Program-made: the position numbers and the translations under genes
Assembly: GCF_011682055.1 (NCBI RefSeq)
Contig: NZ_JAAQOM010000003.1
Coordinates: forward strand, 124,001-188,000
Length of the DNA: 64,000 nt
Reading direction: 5' to 3'
DNA from: Telluria antibiotica
Lineage (GTDB): Bacteria; Pseudomonadota; Gammaproteobacteria; Burkholderiales; Burkholderiaceae_D
Shown: positions 54,805 to 63,136 of the stretch, piece by piece
Layout: every line of letters begins with the position of its first letter
Position numbering within the stretch: the stretch's first letter is position 1
Notes under the pieces: model-generated
What the model was told of the DNA's origin: nothing
What the model saw: the letters and a program-made list of their open reading frames with translations, nothing else
Database searches by the model: none

Positions 54805-56349
54805 TTAAAGCGTGGGGCGGACCAGGATTGCGGCCATCCCGATGCCATAGGCGCCGAACAGCAGCAGCACGGAGCTCGCGAGCGCGACCAGGCGGCGCTT
54901 GCGTTTGACGGTCTGGTCCGGCGTCCAGTTCATGCCGATCGAACCGAGCACCGGCAGGCCGGTCACGTCGCGCAGCGCGCTCTGGCTCAGGAAGGTCGGA
55001 CGCAGCTGACTCATCAGGAACGCGACGGCCAGGCCGGCGACGAGGGCGCCGACGAACACGATCGAGAACAGGCGCAGGCGGTTCGGGCCGCTCGGATGGT
55101 TCGGCACCGTCGGCGGATCGATCACGCGGAACTGCAGCATGTCGGTGGCCGACGTCAGGTCGCCCGACAGGCGCGCCGATTCGCGGCGCTCGACCAGCTT
55201 CTGGTAGTTCTCGCGGTTGACCGTGTAGTCGCGGTTCAGCTGCGCGAACTGTGCTTCGATTTCCGGCGCCGTCGTGCTCTGGGTACGCAGGCGCGCCACG
55301 CGGGCTTCGTATTCGCTGACGCGGGCACGCATCGACGCAACGTGCGCCTCGGCCTGCGACAGCGACACGTTCAGCTGCTGCAGCATCGGGCTGTAGCTGG
55401 CGCCCGGGTCGAGGCTGCGCTTCTTGCCCTTGGCCAGTTCGGCCCTCTGCGCCATCAGCTGGTCGAGCAGGCGGCGCGTGGAGATGACGTCAGGATGCTG
55501 TTCCGTGTACTGCATGCGCAGCATGTCCAGGTTCTTCTGGGCGGCGACGATGCGTGCTTCCAGTTCCGGATCCATGAGGGCCGGATCGACCTTCACGGTG
55601 CCCGGCTTGGCCGGGTCGCCCGAGATCTGGCGGCGGATCGCGTTGCGCGCCTGCTCGGCCTCGGCCAGCTCCAGTCGCGCCTGGCTCAGCTGGTCGGTGG
55701 CCTGTTGCAGCTGGCCGCCGAAGTCGCCCGTGCCGCTGCCGCCGCCCGGCAGCATGCCCAGGTTCTTCAGCTTGAATTCCTTCAGCGAGTTTTCCGCCGC
55801 GGCCAGTTTTTCCTCATACGTCTTGATCTGGTCGTCGATGAACTGGACGGCTTTTTCCGAATCCTGCTTCTTGCCGCTGAAGCTGCCTTCCACGAAAATC
55901 GTCAGCAGCGACTGGACGACGTCCTTGCCCAGCTTCGCATTGTCGGCCGTGTAGGTGATCGTGTAGATGTCGTCGCGCTCGGTGCCGGTGATCTTGATCT
56001 GCTGCATCAGCTCGTCGACGATCTTGTCGTGCTCCTTGGTGTCCTTGGCCTTCACGTCGAGGTCGACCATGCGCATCAGGCGTTCGACGTTCGGACGGCT
56101 GATCAGCGTGCGGCGCATGAACATCACCTGTTGTTCCAGATTCGGCACGCTGGTCATGTTGGCCAGCAGCGGTTTCAGGATGCTTTGCGTGTCGACATAC
56201 ACGCGTGCCGAAGCTTCGTATTGATTGGGAAGGCGTAATACCACCACCCAGCCGATCAATGCGACGACCCAGGTAATGACGACGGCATGCCAACGGTATT
56301 TGCCAATCGCCTTGAGGAAGTTAAGAAGTACGGCTGTGATCTCTGCCAT
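54805..56349 (-). CDS. XrtA system polysaccharide chain-length determinant (Wzc/Wzz-like, TIGR03007 type)
   Basis: The 514-residue inner-membrane protein has an N-terminal membrane helix (about 21-40, HAVVITWVVALIGWVVVL), a long coiled-coil periplasmic region and two C-terminal membrane segments. The motif NQYEASARVYVDTQSI is typical of the Wzz domain. It forms the periplasmic platform that sets polysaccharide length with the tyrosine kinase gene 16 bases downstream. It is the first gene of the leftward operon. A sigma-54 promoter lies about 150 bases upstream (56500-56514). Confidence 0.94.
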   Translation of the reverse strand: MAEITAVLLNFLKAIGKYRWHAVVITWVVALIGWVVVLRLPNQYEASARVYVDTQSILKPLLANMTSVPNLEQQVMFMRRTLISRPNVERLMRMVDLDVKAKDTKEHDKIVDELMQQIKITGTERDDIYTITYTADNAKLGKDVVQSLLTIFVEGSFSGKKQDSEKAVQFIDDQIKTYEEKLAAAENSLKEFKLKNLGMLPGGGSGTGDFGGQLQQATDQLSQARLELAEAEQARNAIRRQISGDPAKPGTVKVDPALMDPELEARIVAAQKNLDMLRMQYTEQHPDVISTRRLLDQLMAQRAELAKGKKRSLDPGASYSPMLQQLNVSLSQAEAHVASMRARVSEYEARVARLRTQSTTAPEIEAQFAQLNRDYTVNRENYQKLVERRESARLSGDLTSATDMLQFRVIDPPTVPNHPSGPNRLRLFSIVFVGALVAGLAVAFLMSQLRPTFLSQSALRDVTGLPVLGSIGMNWTPDQTVKRKRRLVALASSVLLLFGAYGIGMAAILVRPTL

Positions 56350-56720
56350 CTCGTCAGTCTCGCCTTGAACGACCCGTCACCCCGGTGGGGGCGGAAGGCC
56401 AAAAAAATAACCAAATACCTCGCATGATCGCTTGTACCCCGAGCAATTGCAATTACGCGCGAGAAAAATGTCGCAGCCGTCTTGGGAAGTGCCTCATTCG
56501 CAACACAAGTGCCACCAAGCAATCTAAAATAGCGCGGTACTTTGCTCCACAACCGTCAATTATTAGCACGGATTTAATAAAAGTTCGTAAAACCGTTGTA
56601 TGTCTTTGACGCCAACGTGGGTGCATCGAGCGACCTCATCGCGTAGACTACCTGCGCAACAATTGATCAGTTCAAGCGCTTTATTGTAATGTCTAAAATG
56701 CAAAAAGGGGTGCACGGTTG
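56350..56720. promoter_or_regulatory. Divergent 371-base promoter region of the leftward EPS operon and protease gene
   Basis: The gap is AT-rich and contains the leftward -24/-12 promoter at 56500-56514, the palindrome AATTGCAATT at 56445-56454, and a copy of a shared AT-rich element at 56565-56585. For the rightward protease gene a TTCAAG-N17-TAAAAT pair (56671-56676, 56694-56699) is possible but weak. No small gene is seen. Confidence 0.6.
56500..56514 (-). promoter_or_regulatory. Sigma-54 (RpoN) -24/-12 promoter of the leftward XrtA operon
   Basis: On the minus strand the sequence is TGGCAC-TTGTG-TTGC, an exact match to the -24/-12 consensus (TGGCAC-N5-TTGC) with the required GG-N10-GC spacing. 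It would start transcription near 56488, about 140 bases before the chain-length gene. PrsR, encoded at 24552, is a sigma-54 activator. No start site has been measured. Confidence 0.8.
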
Positions 56721-57536
56721 ATGCTGCCTCGAAATAGAGATCACGCCCCGGGCCACCCGTCCGCCCCTTCGCGGCAGCGCCGCAGCTGGCTGGCGTTGCT
56801 GGTCTGGTCGCTGGGCGCGATGGCGGTCCCGGCCGGAGCGACCGACCTGCGGACGATTGTGCCGACCATCAAACGCTCTGTCGTGGGCGTGGGCACGTTC
56901 GAGCGCACGCGCAGTCCGTCCATCGTCTTTGTCGGCACTGGTTTCGTCGTCGGCGACGGCCTCGACGTCATCACCAATGCCCACGTCGTGCCCGCCACGC
57001 TGGCCGAGGGCAAGATGGAACAGCTCGGCATCGTGCTGCCGGACGGCGAAGGCGTGCGCTTCCGCCCGGCCGAGCTGGTACAGCGCGACACCGAACACGA
57101 CCTCGCTCACCTGCGCCTCAGCGGCGCGCCGCTGCCCGCGCTCGAGCTGGGCGACTCCGATACGGCGCAGGAAGGGCAGGAACTGGCGCTGACGGGTTTT
57201 CCGCTGGCGATGGCGCTGGGGCTGCACGCCGCCACGCACCGGGCGACATTGGCCGCGATCACGCCGATCGTCCGGCCGTCGCTCGGCGCCCGCACCCTCG
57301 ATCCGCGCCAGATCGCCGCCCTGCAGCGCGCGCCGTTCAGTATCTTTCAGCTCGACGGTACGGCGTACCCGGGCAACAGCGGCAGCCCCGTTTATGATCC
57401 CGCCACCGGCAAGGTATTGGGCGTGATCAATGCCGTGTTCGTGAAAGGTTTGAAGGAAACGGCGATCACGGCGCCGAGCGGAATCACGTATGCAATTCCT
57501 GCGAATTACGTGCGCGATTTGTTGCGGAAAAAATGA
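56721..57536 (+). CDS. Trypsin-like serine protease (S1C/HtrA-like, no PDZ domain)
   Basis: The 271-residue product starts at ATG 56721 (AGGGG upstream; an upstream TTG at 56718 is less likely). It has a signal or anchor helix (WLALLVWSLGAMAVPAG) and an intact triad: His about 88 in ITNAHVV, Asp about 127 in EHDLAHL, Ser about 220 in GNSGSPVY. It lacks a PDZ domain. It is inserted between the chain-length operon and the export gene and may trim or check secreted proteins. Its frame and codon use match its neighbours. A link with the exosortase system is by context only. Confidence 0.85.
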   Translation: MLPRNRDHAPGHPSAPSRQRRSWLALLVWSLGAMAVPAGATDLRTIVPTIKRSVVGVGTFERTRSPSIVFVGTGFVVGDGLDVITNAHVVPATLAEGKMEQLGIVLPDGEGVRFRPAELVQRDTEHDLAHLRLSGAPLPALELGDSDTAQEGQELALTGFPLAMALGLHAATHRATLAAITPIVRPSLGARTLDPRQIAALQRAPFSIFQLDGTAYPGNSGSPVYDPATGKVLGVINAVFVKGLKETAITAPSGITYAIPANYVRDLLRKK

Positions 57537-57712
57537 ACAGAAAACGAGCGCGCGTGCCATGATCAAAAACAATTTGTATCGTGCGCAGTCTTTTCATTCG
57601 GCACTATGATATACAATACGACGCTGTTGATGGCTTTTTAACAACGAATACTCGGCCACGGAAGTGGCCTGCGACGAAAGGGACTGACGTGGGCAAGTAC
57701 AAGGCGAACCTG

Positions 57713-58318
57713 ATGAAACATTCGACGATCGTGCTCGCCGCCGCGTGCGCGCTGGCGCTGGGCGGTTGCGCGACGAATCGCGGCGGGCAGCCGATCGAGA
57801 CGCAGGTGACCGACAGCCAATACCTGATCGGCCCGGGCGATTCCGTGAACATCATCGTCTGGCGCAACCCGGAAGTGTCGATGTCGGTGCCGGTCCGTCC
57901 GGACGGCAAGATCACGACCCCGCTCGTCGAAGACCTGCCGGCCGCCGGCAAGACGTCGACCGCGCTGGCGCGTGACATCGAAAAAGCCCTGTCCAAATAC
58001 ATTCAGCAGCCGGTCGTTACCGTCATCGTGACGAACTTCGTCGGCAATTACAACGAACAGATCCGCGTGATCGGCCAGGCCGCCAAGCCGCAGGCGCTGG
58101 CGTACCGCCGCGACATGAGCCTGATGGACGTCATGATCGCCGTCGGTGGCACCACCGAATTCGCGGCAGGCAATCGCGCCAAGCTGATCCGCAACGTGGA
58201 TGGCAAGCAGCAGCAATTCAACGTCCGCCTGGACGATTTGATCAAGGATGGCGATATTTCGGCCAACGTTCCGATGCGCGCGGGCGACATTCTGGTCATC
58301 CCCGAAAGCTTCTTCTAA
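57713..58318 (+). CDS. XrtA/PEP-CTERM system exopolysaccharide export lipoprotein (Wza-like, TIGR03027 type)
   Basis: The 201-residue product (ATG 57713; in-frame GTG 57689 with AAAGGGA is an alternative) has the lipobox ALALGGC, so it is a lipoprotein. DSQYLIGPGDSVNIIVWRNPEVS begins the polysaccharide export domain. An SLBB-like region (QIRVIGQAAKPQALAYRRDMSL) follows. It would form the outer-membrane or periplasmic channel for the polymer. A GGCCAC-GGAA-GTGGCC hairpin at 57654-57669 precedes the gene. The TATGATATACAAT stretch near 57607-57619 resembles a -10 box but no -35 box is clear. Confidence 0.9.
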   Translation: MKHSTIVLAAACALALGGCATNRGGQPIETQVTDSQYLIGPGDSVNIIVWRNPEVSMSVPVRPDGKITTPLVEDLPAAGKTSTALARDIEKALSKYIQQPVVTVIVTNFVGNYNEQIRVIGQAAKPQALAYRRDMSLMDVMIAVGGTTEFAAGNRAKLIRNVDGKQQQFNVRLDDLIKDGDISANVPMRAGDILVIPESFF

Positions 58319-58440
58319 CAACATTGCCGTCGATATTTTTTACATCACCCGGCGTTCCAACATACAATAGTCGTTGCTGGGTGGTATGGCGCCAAAATAA
58401 GCACCTGATTTAATGTAAGTTTTTCTTCCGGGCAGCATGC

Positions 58441-58456
58441 TGGCGCAAAACTTGCT
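58441..58456 (+). promoter_or_regulatory. Sigma-54 (RpoN) -24/-12 promoter of the HprK-related gene cluster
   Basis: TGGCGC-AAAAC-TTGCT matches the consensus TGGCAC-N5-TTGCW with one change. The GG and GC are exactly ten bases apart. It lies 52 bases before the first start codon, so the transcript would begin near 58467. It matches the promoter of the leftward operon and points to joint control by PrsR. Confidence 0.78.
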
Positions 58457-58507
58457 AATACAGGTACTGGTCGCCCTCACTGGGCGACATCATTTTGGGG
58501 AACGCAC

Positions 58508-59134
58508 GTGGCTACCGAAAATCAAGATAACGACAAGATCAAAGCGGCGCCGTCCTTGACTCAACGGGGCGCGGCACGCCGTCGCCTGGCCAAAGTCGGC
58601 GTGGGCGCCGGGGTCCTCGCAACATTGGAAAGCAAGTCGGCGATGGCATCGATGGTCTGCAGGTCGCCGTCGGGTTCGCTCTCGAACGGCTTGAGCACCA
58701 GCCATTACGGCAAAACGGCGCCAACCTGCGACGGGCTGTCGCCCGGTTACTGGAAGCAGCCGCAGCACGCCTGGCCCGCGGCCGTGTCGCGCACGGCGAT
58801 GTTCACGAGCGTGTTCTACGCCGCCAGTGCCCCTGCTGCGTGTCCGGTGCGCGCCGCTTCCTACCCTAACGGCAAGTGTTACGAGCCGGGCTCGTATGCC
58901 TGCGCGTCCCTGGAAGACATGCTGAACCCGCAGAGCTTCGACAACAACAACGTCGGCATGCACCTGGTGGCAGCCTACCTCAACGTCATGTCGCAGAAGG
59001 TCGGTTTCCTCGAGCCGACCGACTTGCAGACGATGTGGAGCGAGTTGCAGACCACGGGCCGCTACAGCCCGACCGCCGGCGTGTACTGGGACAATTCCCA
59101 GGTCGCGAACTACCTCAGCTCCATCCACGATTGA
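58508..59134 (+). CDS. Unknown exported protein with SPGYWK motif, first gene of the HprK-related cluster
   Basis: The 208-residue protein has no family I recognise. Its N terminus contains QRGAARRRLAKVGVGAGVLATL, a twin-Arg-like signal that may be cut near AMA-SM. The mature part has five cysteines (for example TCDGLS, AACPV, GKCYEPGSYAC). CDGLSPGYWKQP around 74-85 resembles the GYWK-x-x motif seen in several secreted repeat-containing proteins. The rest is Ser/Asn-rich. It has a sigma-54 promoter, and is followed in seven bases by a PqqD-like gene. It is the natural candidate for the substrate of the cluster, but this is inference. Confidence 0.7.
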   Translation: MATENQDNDKIKAAPSLTQRGAARRRLAKVGVGAGVLATLESKSAMASMVCRSPSGSLSNGLSTSHYGKTAPTCDGLSPGYWKQPQHAWPAAVSRTAMFTSVFYAASAPAACPVRAASYPNGKCYEPGSYACASLEDMLNPQSFDNNNVGMHLVAAYLNVMSQKVGFLEPTDLQTMWSELQTTGRYSPTAGVYWDNSQVANYLSSIHD

Positions 59135-59141
59135 GGTTGCG

Positions 59142-59408
59142 GTGTGGCGTTTGACACCTGGCCAGGCGCTGGCCTGCCGGGAATGGGACGGTGAAGCGGT
59201 GCTGTACAACGATCTTTCGGGCAGCACCCATCTGCTGGACGGCGCCGCGCTCGACCTGTTGCACGCGCTGCGCGACCAACCCGCCGACGCCGACGCCCTG
59301 GCGGCCCGCCTGGCCGACCGATTCGACGCCGGCGACGACGACCTCGTTTCCCTCATCGACGACATGCTGGCCACGCTGGCCGGACTGGACTTGATCGAAC
59401 CATGCTGA
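59142..59408 (+). CDS. PqqD-family peptide chaperone of the HPr-rel-A system
   Basis: The 88-residue product starts at GTG 59142. VLYNDLSGSTHLLDGAALDLLHAL fits the PqqD/RRE fold, which binds a leader peptide and presents it to a modifying enzyme. The gene ends seven bases into the kinase gene (stop 59408, kinase start 59402). It is recalled as the PqqD-like partner of the HprK-related kinase in this kind of locus. The protein it binds is probably encoded nearby. No radical SAM enzyme is present. Confidence 0.85.
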   Translation: MWRLTPGQALACREWDGEAVLYNDLSGSTHLLDGAALDLLHALRDQPADADALAARLADRFDAGDDDLVSLIDDMLATLAGLDLIEPC

Positions 59409-60319
59409 CGGTCGGTTCGCTGTCGCGCGCCGAACTCGCGGCGCGCCTGTCGGGTGACGGCATCGTGCTGCGGACGGGCCCATTCGCCAACCGCATCCGC
59501 AGCGACGTTCTCCCGCTGATCGACAGCTTTGCGCTGATGTATGCCGACTATCCGGTCGACCCGGACGGCGGCTTCGTCGACTTCTACCTCGATTTGCGCC
59601 GTTCGGGCGGCCTGCGCCGCTGGTATCGTCCACAGGTCCATTTCGCCTACGACGGCGCGACGCCGTTCCAGCCGCTGCCGCTCGGGCAGGCGTATCCGAT
59701 GCTGGAATGGACGATGAACTGGTGCGTCTCGCACCGCGCCCACGGCTACCTGATCATCCACGCGGCGGTGCTGGAAAAACATGGCCGCGCCGTGATCCTG
59801 CCCGCGCCGCCGGGTTCCGGCAAGAGCACGCTGACGGCCGCCCTGCTGGGGCATGGCTGGCGCCTGCTGTCGGACGAGATGACCCTCGTGCATCTGGACG
59901 ACGGCACGCTCGTGCCGCTCCCGCGCCCCGTGAGCCTCAAGAACACGTCGATCGACATCATCCGCGCATTCCGTCCCGACGCCGTGCTCAGCCGTCCCGT
60001 CGAGGAAACGACCAAGGGCACGATCGCCCACCTGAAGGTGCCGGCGGAGAGCATCGCCCGCGCCGCCGAGCCGGCCCGTCCGGCGTGCATCGTGTTCCCG
60101 CGCTGGGAGGCCGGCGCCGCCATGCTGCTCGACCCGCTGCCGAAGGCGCGCGCGTTCATGCAGGTCGCGGACAACTGCTTCAATTACCAGGTGCTGGGCG
60201 CACGCGGCTTCGCCGCCCTGGGCGGCCTGATCGACGCCAGCGACGCGTACGCGTTCCGGTACAGCAGCCTGCCGGACGCGATGGCGCGGTTCGAGCGCCT
60301 GGCGCTGGGGACGACATGA
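59402..60319 (+). CDS. HprK-related kinase A
   Basis: The 305-residue protein has the P-loop ILPAPPGSGKSTLTAALL at about 135-152 and WRLLSDEMTLVH, where the second acidic segment of HprK-type kinases lies. HAAVLEKHGRAV precedes it. HPr kinases phosphorylate a serine on a partner protein, but the family here lacks an HPr in the locus. It overlaps the PqqD-like gene by seven bases and the nucleotidyltransferase gene by four. It may phosphorylate a peptide or a small molecule. The family is clear, the substrate is not. Confidence 0.9.
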   Translation: MLTVGSLSRAELAARLSGDGIVLRTGPFANRIRSDVLPLIDSFALMYADYPVDPDGGFVDFYLDLRRSGGLRRWYRPQVHFAYDGATPFQPLPLGQAYPMLEWTMNWCVSHRAHGYLIIHAAVLEKHGRAVILPAPPGSGKSTLTAALLGHGWRLLSDEMTLVHLDDGTLVPLPRPVSLKNTSIDIIRAFRPDAVLSRPVEETTKGTIAHLKVPAESIARAAEPARPACIVFPRWEAGAAMLLDPLPKARAFMQVADNCFNYQVLGARGFAALGGLIDASDAYAFRYSSLPDAMARFERLALGTT

Positions 60320-61404
60320 ACGGTCTGCCGCTGCTCCTACGCGTGTTGCGCGACCCGTCCGCCGCACAAGGCCTGGACGGCGCCGGCTGGGACTTGCTGC
60401 TGCGCCAGGCCGACGCCGCCAATCTCGACGCCTACCTGCTCGTGCTGCTGGAAGATGCCGGCCTGCTGGACACCGTCCCCGCCGCGCCGCGCGCCCACCT
60501 GGAGTGGACGCGCGCCGGCGCCGCAGGCCATGCGCAGGCCGCGCGCTACGAAGTGCGCCAGATCGCCCGCGCGCTCGATGGCCTCGGCTTGCCGCTGATC
60601 CTGCTCAAGGGGGCCGCGTACGCGCTGGCGGGACTGGACGCCGGCCGCGGCCGCCTGTTTTCCGACATCGACATCCTCGTGCCGAAGACCCGCTTGCACG
60701 AGGTCGAGGGGGCTCTCATGATGCACGGCTGGATCACCACCCATCACGACGAGTACGACCAGCGCTACTACCGGCAGTGGATGCACGAGCTGCCGCCGAT
60801 GCAGCACGCGCGCCGCGGCAACTCGATCGACGTGCACCACGCGATCCTGCCGGAGACGGCGCCCGTGCGCCCGGACCCGGACAAGCTGCGCGCCGCGGCC
60901 CGTCCGATCGCGGGCGAGCCGGGGCTCGCGACGCTGGCCCCGGCCGACATGGTGCTGCACAGCGCCGTGCACCTGTTTTTCGACGGCGAGTTCGACAAGG
61001 GCTTGCGCGACCTCGTCGACATGCACAGGCTGTTGACTGAATTCGGCGCGCAGCCGGGGTTCTGGGGGGCGCTGCCGGCGCGCGCGCGCGCGCTCGAGCT
61101 GGGGCGGCCGCTGTTCTATGCGCTGCGCTATTGCCCGCGCCTGCTCGGCACGGTCGTCCCGCCGGCGGTGCAGGCCGCCATGGCCTGGGCGGCGCCCAAC
61201 CCGGCGCTGTTGTGGCTGATGGACCGATTGTTCGGGCGCGCGCTGCTGCCGCTGCATGCGAGTTGCGCCGACGCATGGAGCGACTTTGCGCACTTTGCGC
61301 TGTATGTGCGCGGCAACTGGCTGCGCATGCCGCCGCTGCTGCTCGCGCAGCACCTGTTTCATAAAGCGTTTATCACGAGGCACAACACGTCGCAGGCGGC
61401 CTGA
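60316..61404 (+). CDS. Nucleotidyltransferase family protein (NTP_transf_5-like)
   Basis: The 362-residue product starts at ATG 60316 inside the kinase stop (ATGA). LGLPLILLKGAAYALAG is followed by GRLFSDIDILVPKTRLHEVEGAL, the DxD metal-binding motif of pol-beta-like nucleotidyltransferases, and DVHHAILPETA with its further acidic residues. Such enzymes transfer a nucleotide to a hydroxyl. It completes the three-gene core with PqqD and HprK-related proteins. The acceptor is unknown. Confidence 0.88.
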   Translation: MNGLPLLLRVLRDPSAAQGLDGAGWDLLLRQADAANLDAYLLVLLEDAGLLDTVPAAPRAHLEWTRAGAAGHAQAARYEVRQIARALDGLGLPLILLKGAAYALAGLDAGRGRLFSDIDILVPKTRLHEVEGALMMHGWITTHHDEYDQRYYRQWMHELPPMQHARRGNSIDVHHAILPETAPVRPDPDKLRAAARPIAGEPGLATLAPADMVLHSAVHLFFDGEFDKGLRDLVDMHRLLTEFGAQPGFWGALPARARALELGRPLFYALRYCPRLLGTVVPPAVQAAMAWAAPNPALLWLMDRLFGRALLPLHASCADAWSDFAHFALYVRGNWLRMPPLLLAQHLFHKAFITRHNTSQAA

Positions 61405-61457
61405 GCCTTGCGCGGCGCCAGCTGACCCCAACAGGAGCGGCCTGGCCGCAGGAACGT

Positions 61458-63080
61458 ATGTCCGAATCGTTTGATCTCGACCAGAACTGGGACGCCATCG
61501 TCGTGGGCACGGGTATGGGAGGCGCAACGCTGGGCCTGGCGCTGGCGCGCGCGGGCCGCCGCGTGTTGTTCCTCGAAAAAGGCTCCGCCCACCCGGACCT
61601 CGTCGGCCGCTACGCGGAGGATGATTTTCCGGCGCCGCAAGCGCCCCAGCCGGCGCACCGGGCCATCCTCGCACGTGCGGGCCGTTACGCGGACGAGATC
61701 GTCGACCGCTCGGGGCCGCGAACGCAGCGTTTCGTCCCCTTCATCGGGGCCGGCGCGGGCGGTTCGACGGCCCTGTACGGCATGGCACTGGAGCGCTTCT
61801 TCCCATCCGATTTCGCCGCGCAAGACCATTACCGGGCGCCGCCCGGTGCCGACCTGCCGCTGCGCTGGCCCGTCGGCTACGACGAGCTGGTGCCGTATTA
61901 CGACAAGGCCGAGCAATTGTTCCGGGTGCGCGGCACGGCGGATCCGCTGCGTGCGGACGGGCAGCGCGAACATCTACTGCCGTCGCCGCCGCTGACGCCG
62001 GCCTCGAAGGAGCTGTACGGCTTCTTCGAGAAACGGGGCCTGCATCCTTACCGGCTGCCGCTGGCGTGCGAATTCGTCGACGGTTGCAGCGGTTGCCAGG
62101 GCTATCTGTGCAGCCGCGCGTGCAAGAACGACGCCGGCAGGATCTGCCTGGAACCGGCCCTGCGCGACCACGGCGCGCGCCTGCTGGACGCATGCGACGT
62201 CGTCGCGCTGGAAGCCGATGCACACCGCGTGACGGGCGTCGTGTGCGCACGGGGCGGCCGCCGGTTCACGGTGCGCGCACCCATCGTCGTGCTGGCGGCG
62301 GGCGCCCTCGAGACGCCGCGCATCCTGCTCGATTCCGTCTCGGACTCGTGGCCGCACGGCCTGGCCAACGCATCGGGCCTCGTCGGCAAATACCTGATGC
62401 GCCACCACATCGACCTGTACCTCATCGAGCCCAAGCTCGAGGGGGAGTTCGATAACCGCCAGAAAGAGCTCGCCTTCAACGATTTCTATATCGTGGATGG
62501 GCAAAAACTCGGCTCCGTGCAATCGTTCGGCCGCCTGCCGCCGCCCGCCACCTTGGCCGCTTCCGTCGCCGACGACTTGCGCCAGGGGCCGCTGCCGTGG
62601 GTTGCCCCGCTGTTCAAGCTGGCGAAGCCCTTCGTCACGCCCGTGCTGGATGGCCTCGTGCACCGCCGCATGATCCTGGCCGCGACGCTCGAGGACTTTC
62701 CGTATGCCGACAACCGCGTCGAGCCCGCGCGCGACGATGCGCAAGGTGCCCGCCTGGCCATCGAATACCGCGTGCGCGACGCCGACCGCTCCCGCATCGA
62801 GGCTTTTCGCGCGCGCATGCGCCAGGTGCTGGCCGGCTACCGTTTCAAGCTCATCAAGCAGGCCGAGAACAACCAGCGTATCGCCCACGTGTGCGGCACG
62901 TGCCGGTTCGGCGACGATCCCGCACGGAGTGTGCTCGACCGCAATAACCGCGCGCACGGGCTTGCCAACCTGTACGTCGTCGACAGTTCGTTCTTCCCGT
63001 CGTCCGGCGGCACCAACCCCAGCCTGACGATCGCGGCGAACGCCCTGCGCGTGGCCGACCATCTGCTGGCGCAGGCGTGA
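61458..63080 (+). CDS. GMC-family oxidoreductase
   Basis: The 540-residue flavoprotein has the FAD motif IVVGTGMGGATLGLALA at about 14-30. The C-terminal GGTNPSLTIAANALR segment is a GMC signature with the His/Asn region (HVCGTCRFG). It also has a four-cysteine stretch, DGCSGCQGYLCSRACK, near 212-227. Similar Cys-x2-Cys patterns occur in bacterial GMC dehydrogenases, so a cluster is possible but not shown. It lies 53 bases after the nucleotidyltransferase gene on the same strand and is probably in the same transcript. It may oxidise an alcohol of the cluster's product. Confidence 0.85.
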   Translation: MSESFDLDQNWDAIVVGTGMGGATLGLALARAGRRVLFLEKGSAHPDLVGRYAEDDFPAPQAPQPAHRAILARAGRYADEIVDRSGPRTQRFVPFIGAGAGGSTALYGMALERFFPSDFAAQDHYRAPPGADLPLRWPVGYDELVPYYDKAEQLFRVRGTADPLRADGQREHLLPSPPLTPASKELYGFFEKRGLHPYRLPLACEFVDGCSGCQGYLCSRACKNDAGRICLEPALRDHGARLLDACDVVALEADAHRVTGVVCARGGRRFTVRAPIVVLAAGALETPRILLDSVSDSWPHGLANASGLVGKYLMRHHIDLYLIEPKLEGEFDNRQKELAFNDFYIVDGQKLGSVQSFGRLPPPATLAASVADDLRQGPLPWVAPLFKLAKPFVTPVLDGLVHRRMILAATLEDFPYADNRVEPARDDAQGARLAIEYRVRDADRSRIEAFRARMRQVLAGYRFKLIKQAENNQRIAHVCGTCRFGDDPARSVLDRNNRAHGLANLYVVDSSFFPSSGGTNPSLTIAANALRVADHLLAQA

Positions 63081-63101
63081 TGCGGCGTGCGTCTTCATCA
63101 T

Positions 63102-63122
63102 TCATCGTTCATCGTTCATCGA
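63102..63122 (+). repeat. Tandem TTCATCG repeat (three copies)
   Basis: Three head-to-tail copies of the heptamer TTCATCG lie between the GMC and SDR genes, just before the SDR ribosome site (AAGGAGA). Slippage would change the spacing. The function is unknown. Confidence 0.8.
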
Positions 63123-63136
63123 CAAGGAGATCGCGG

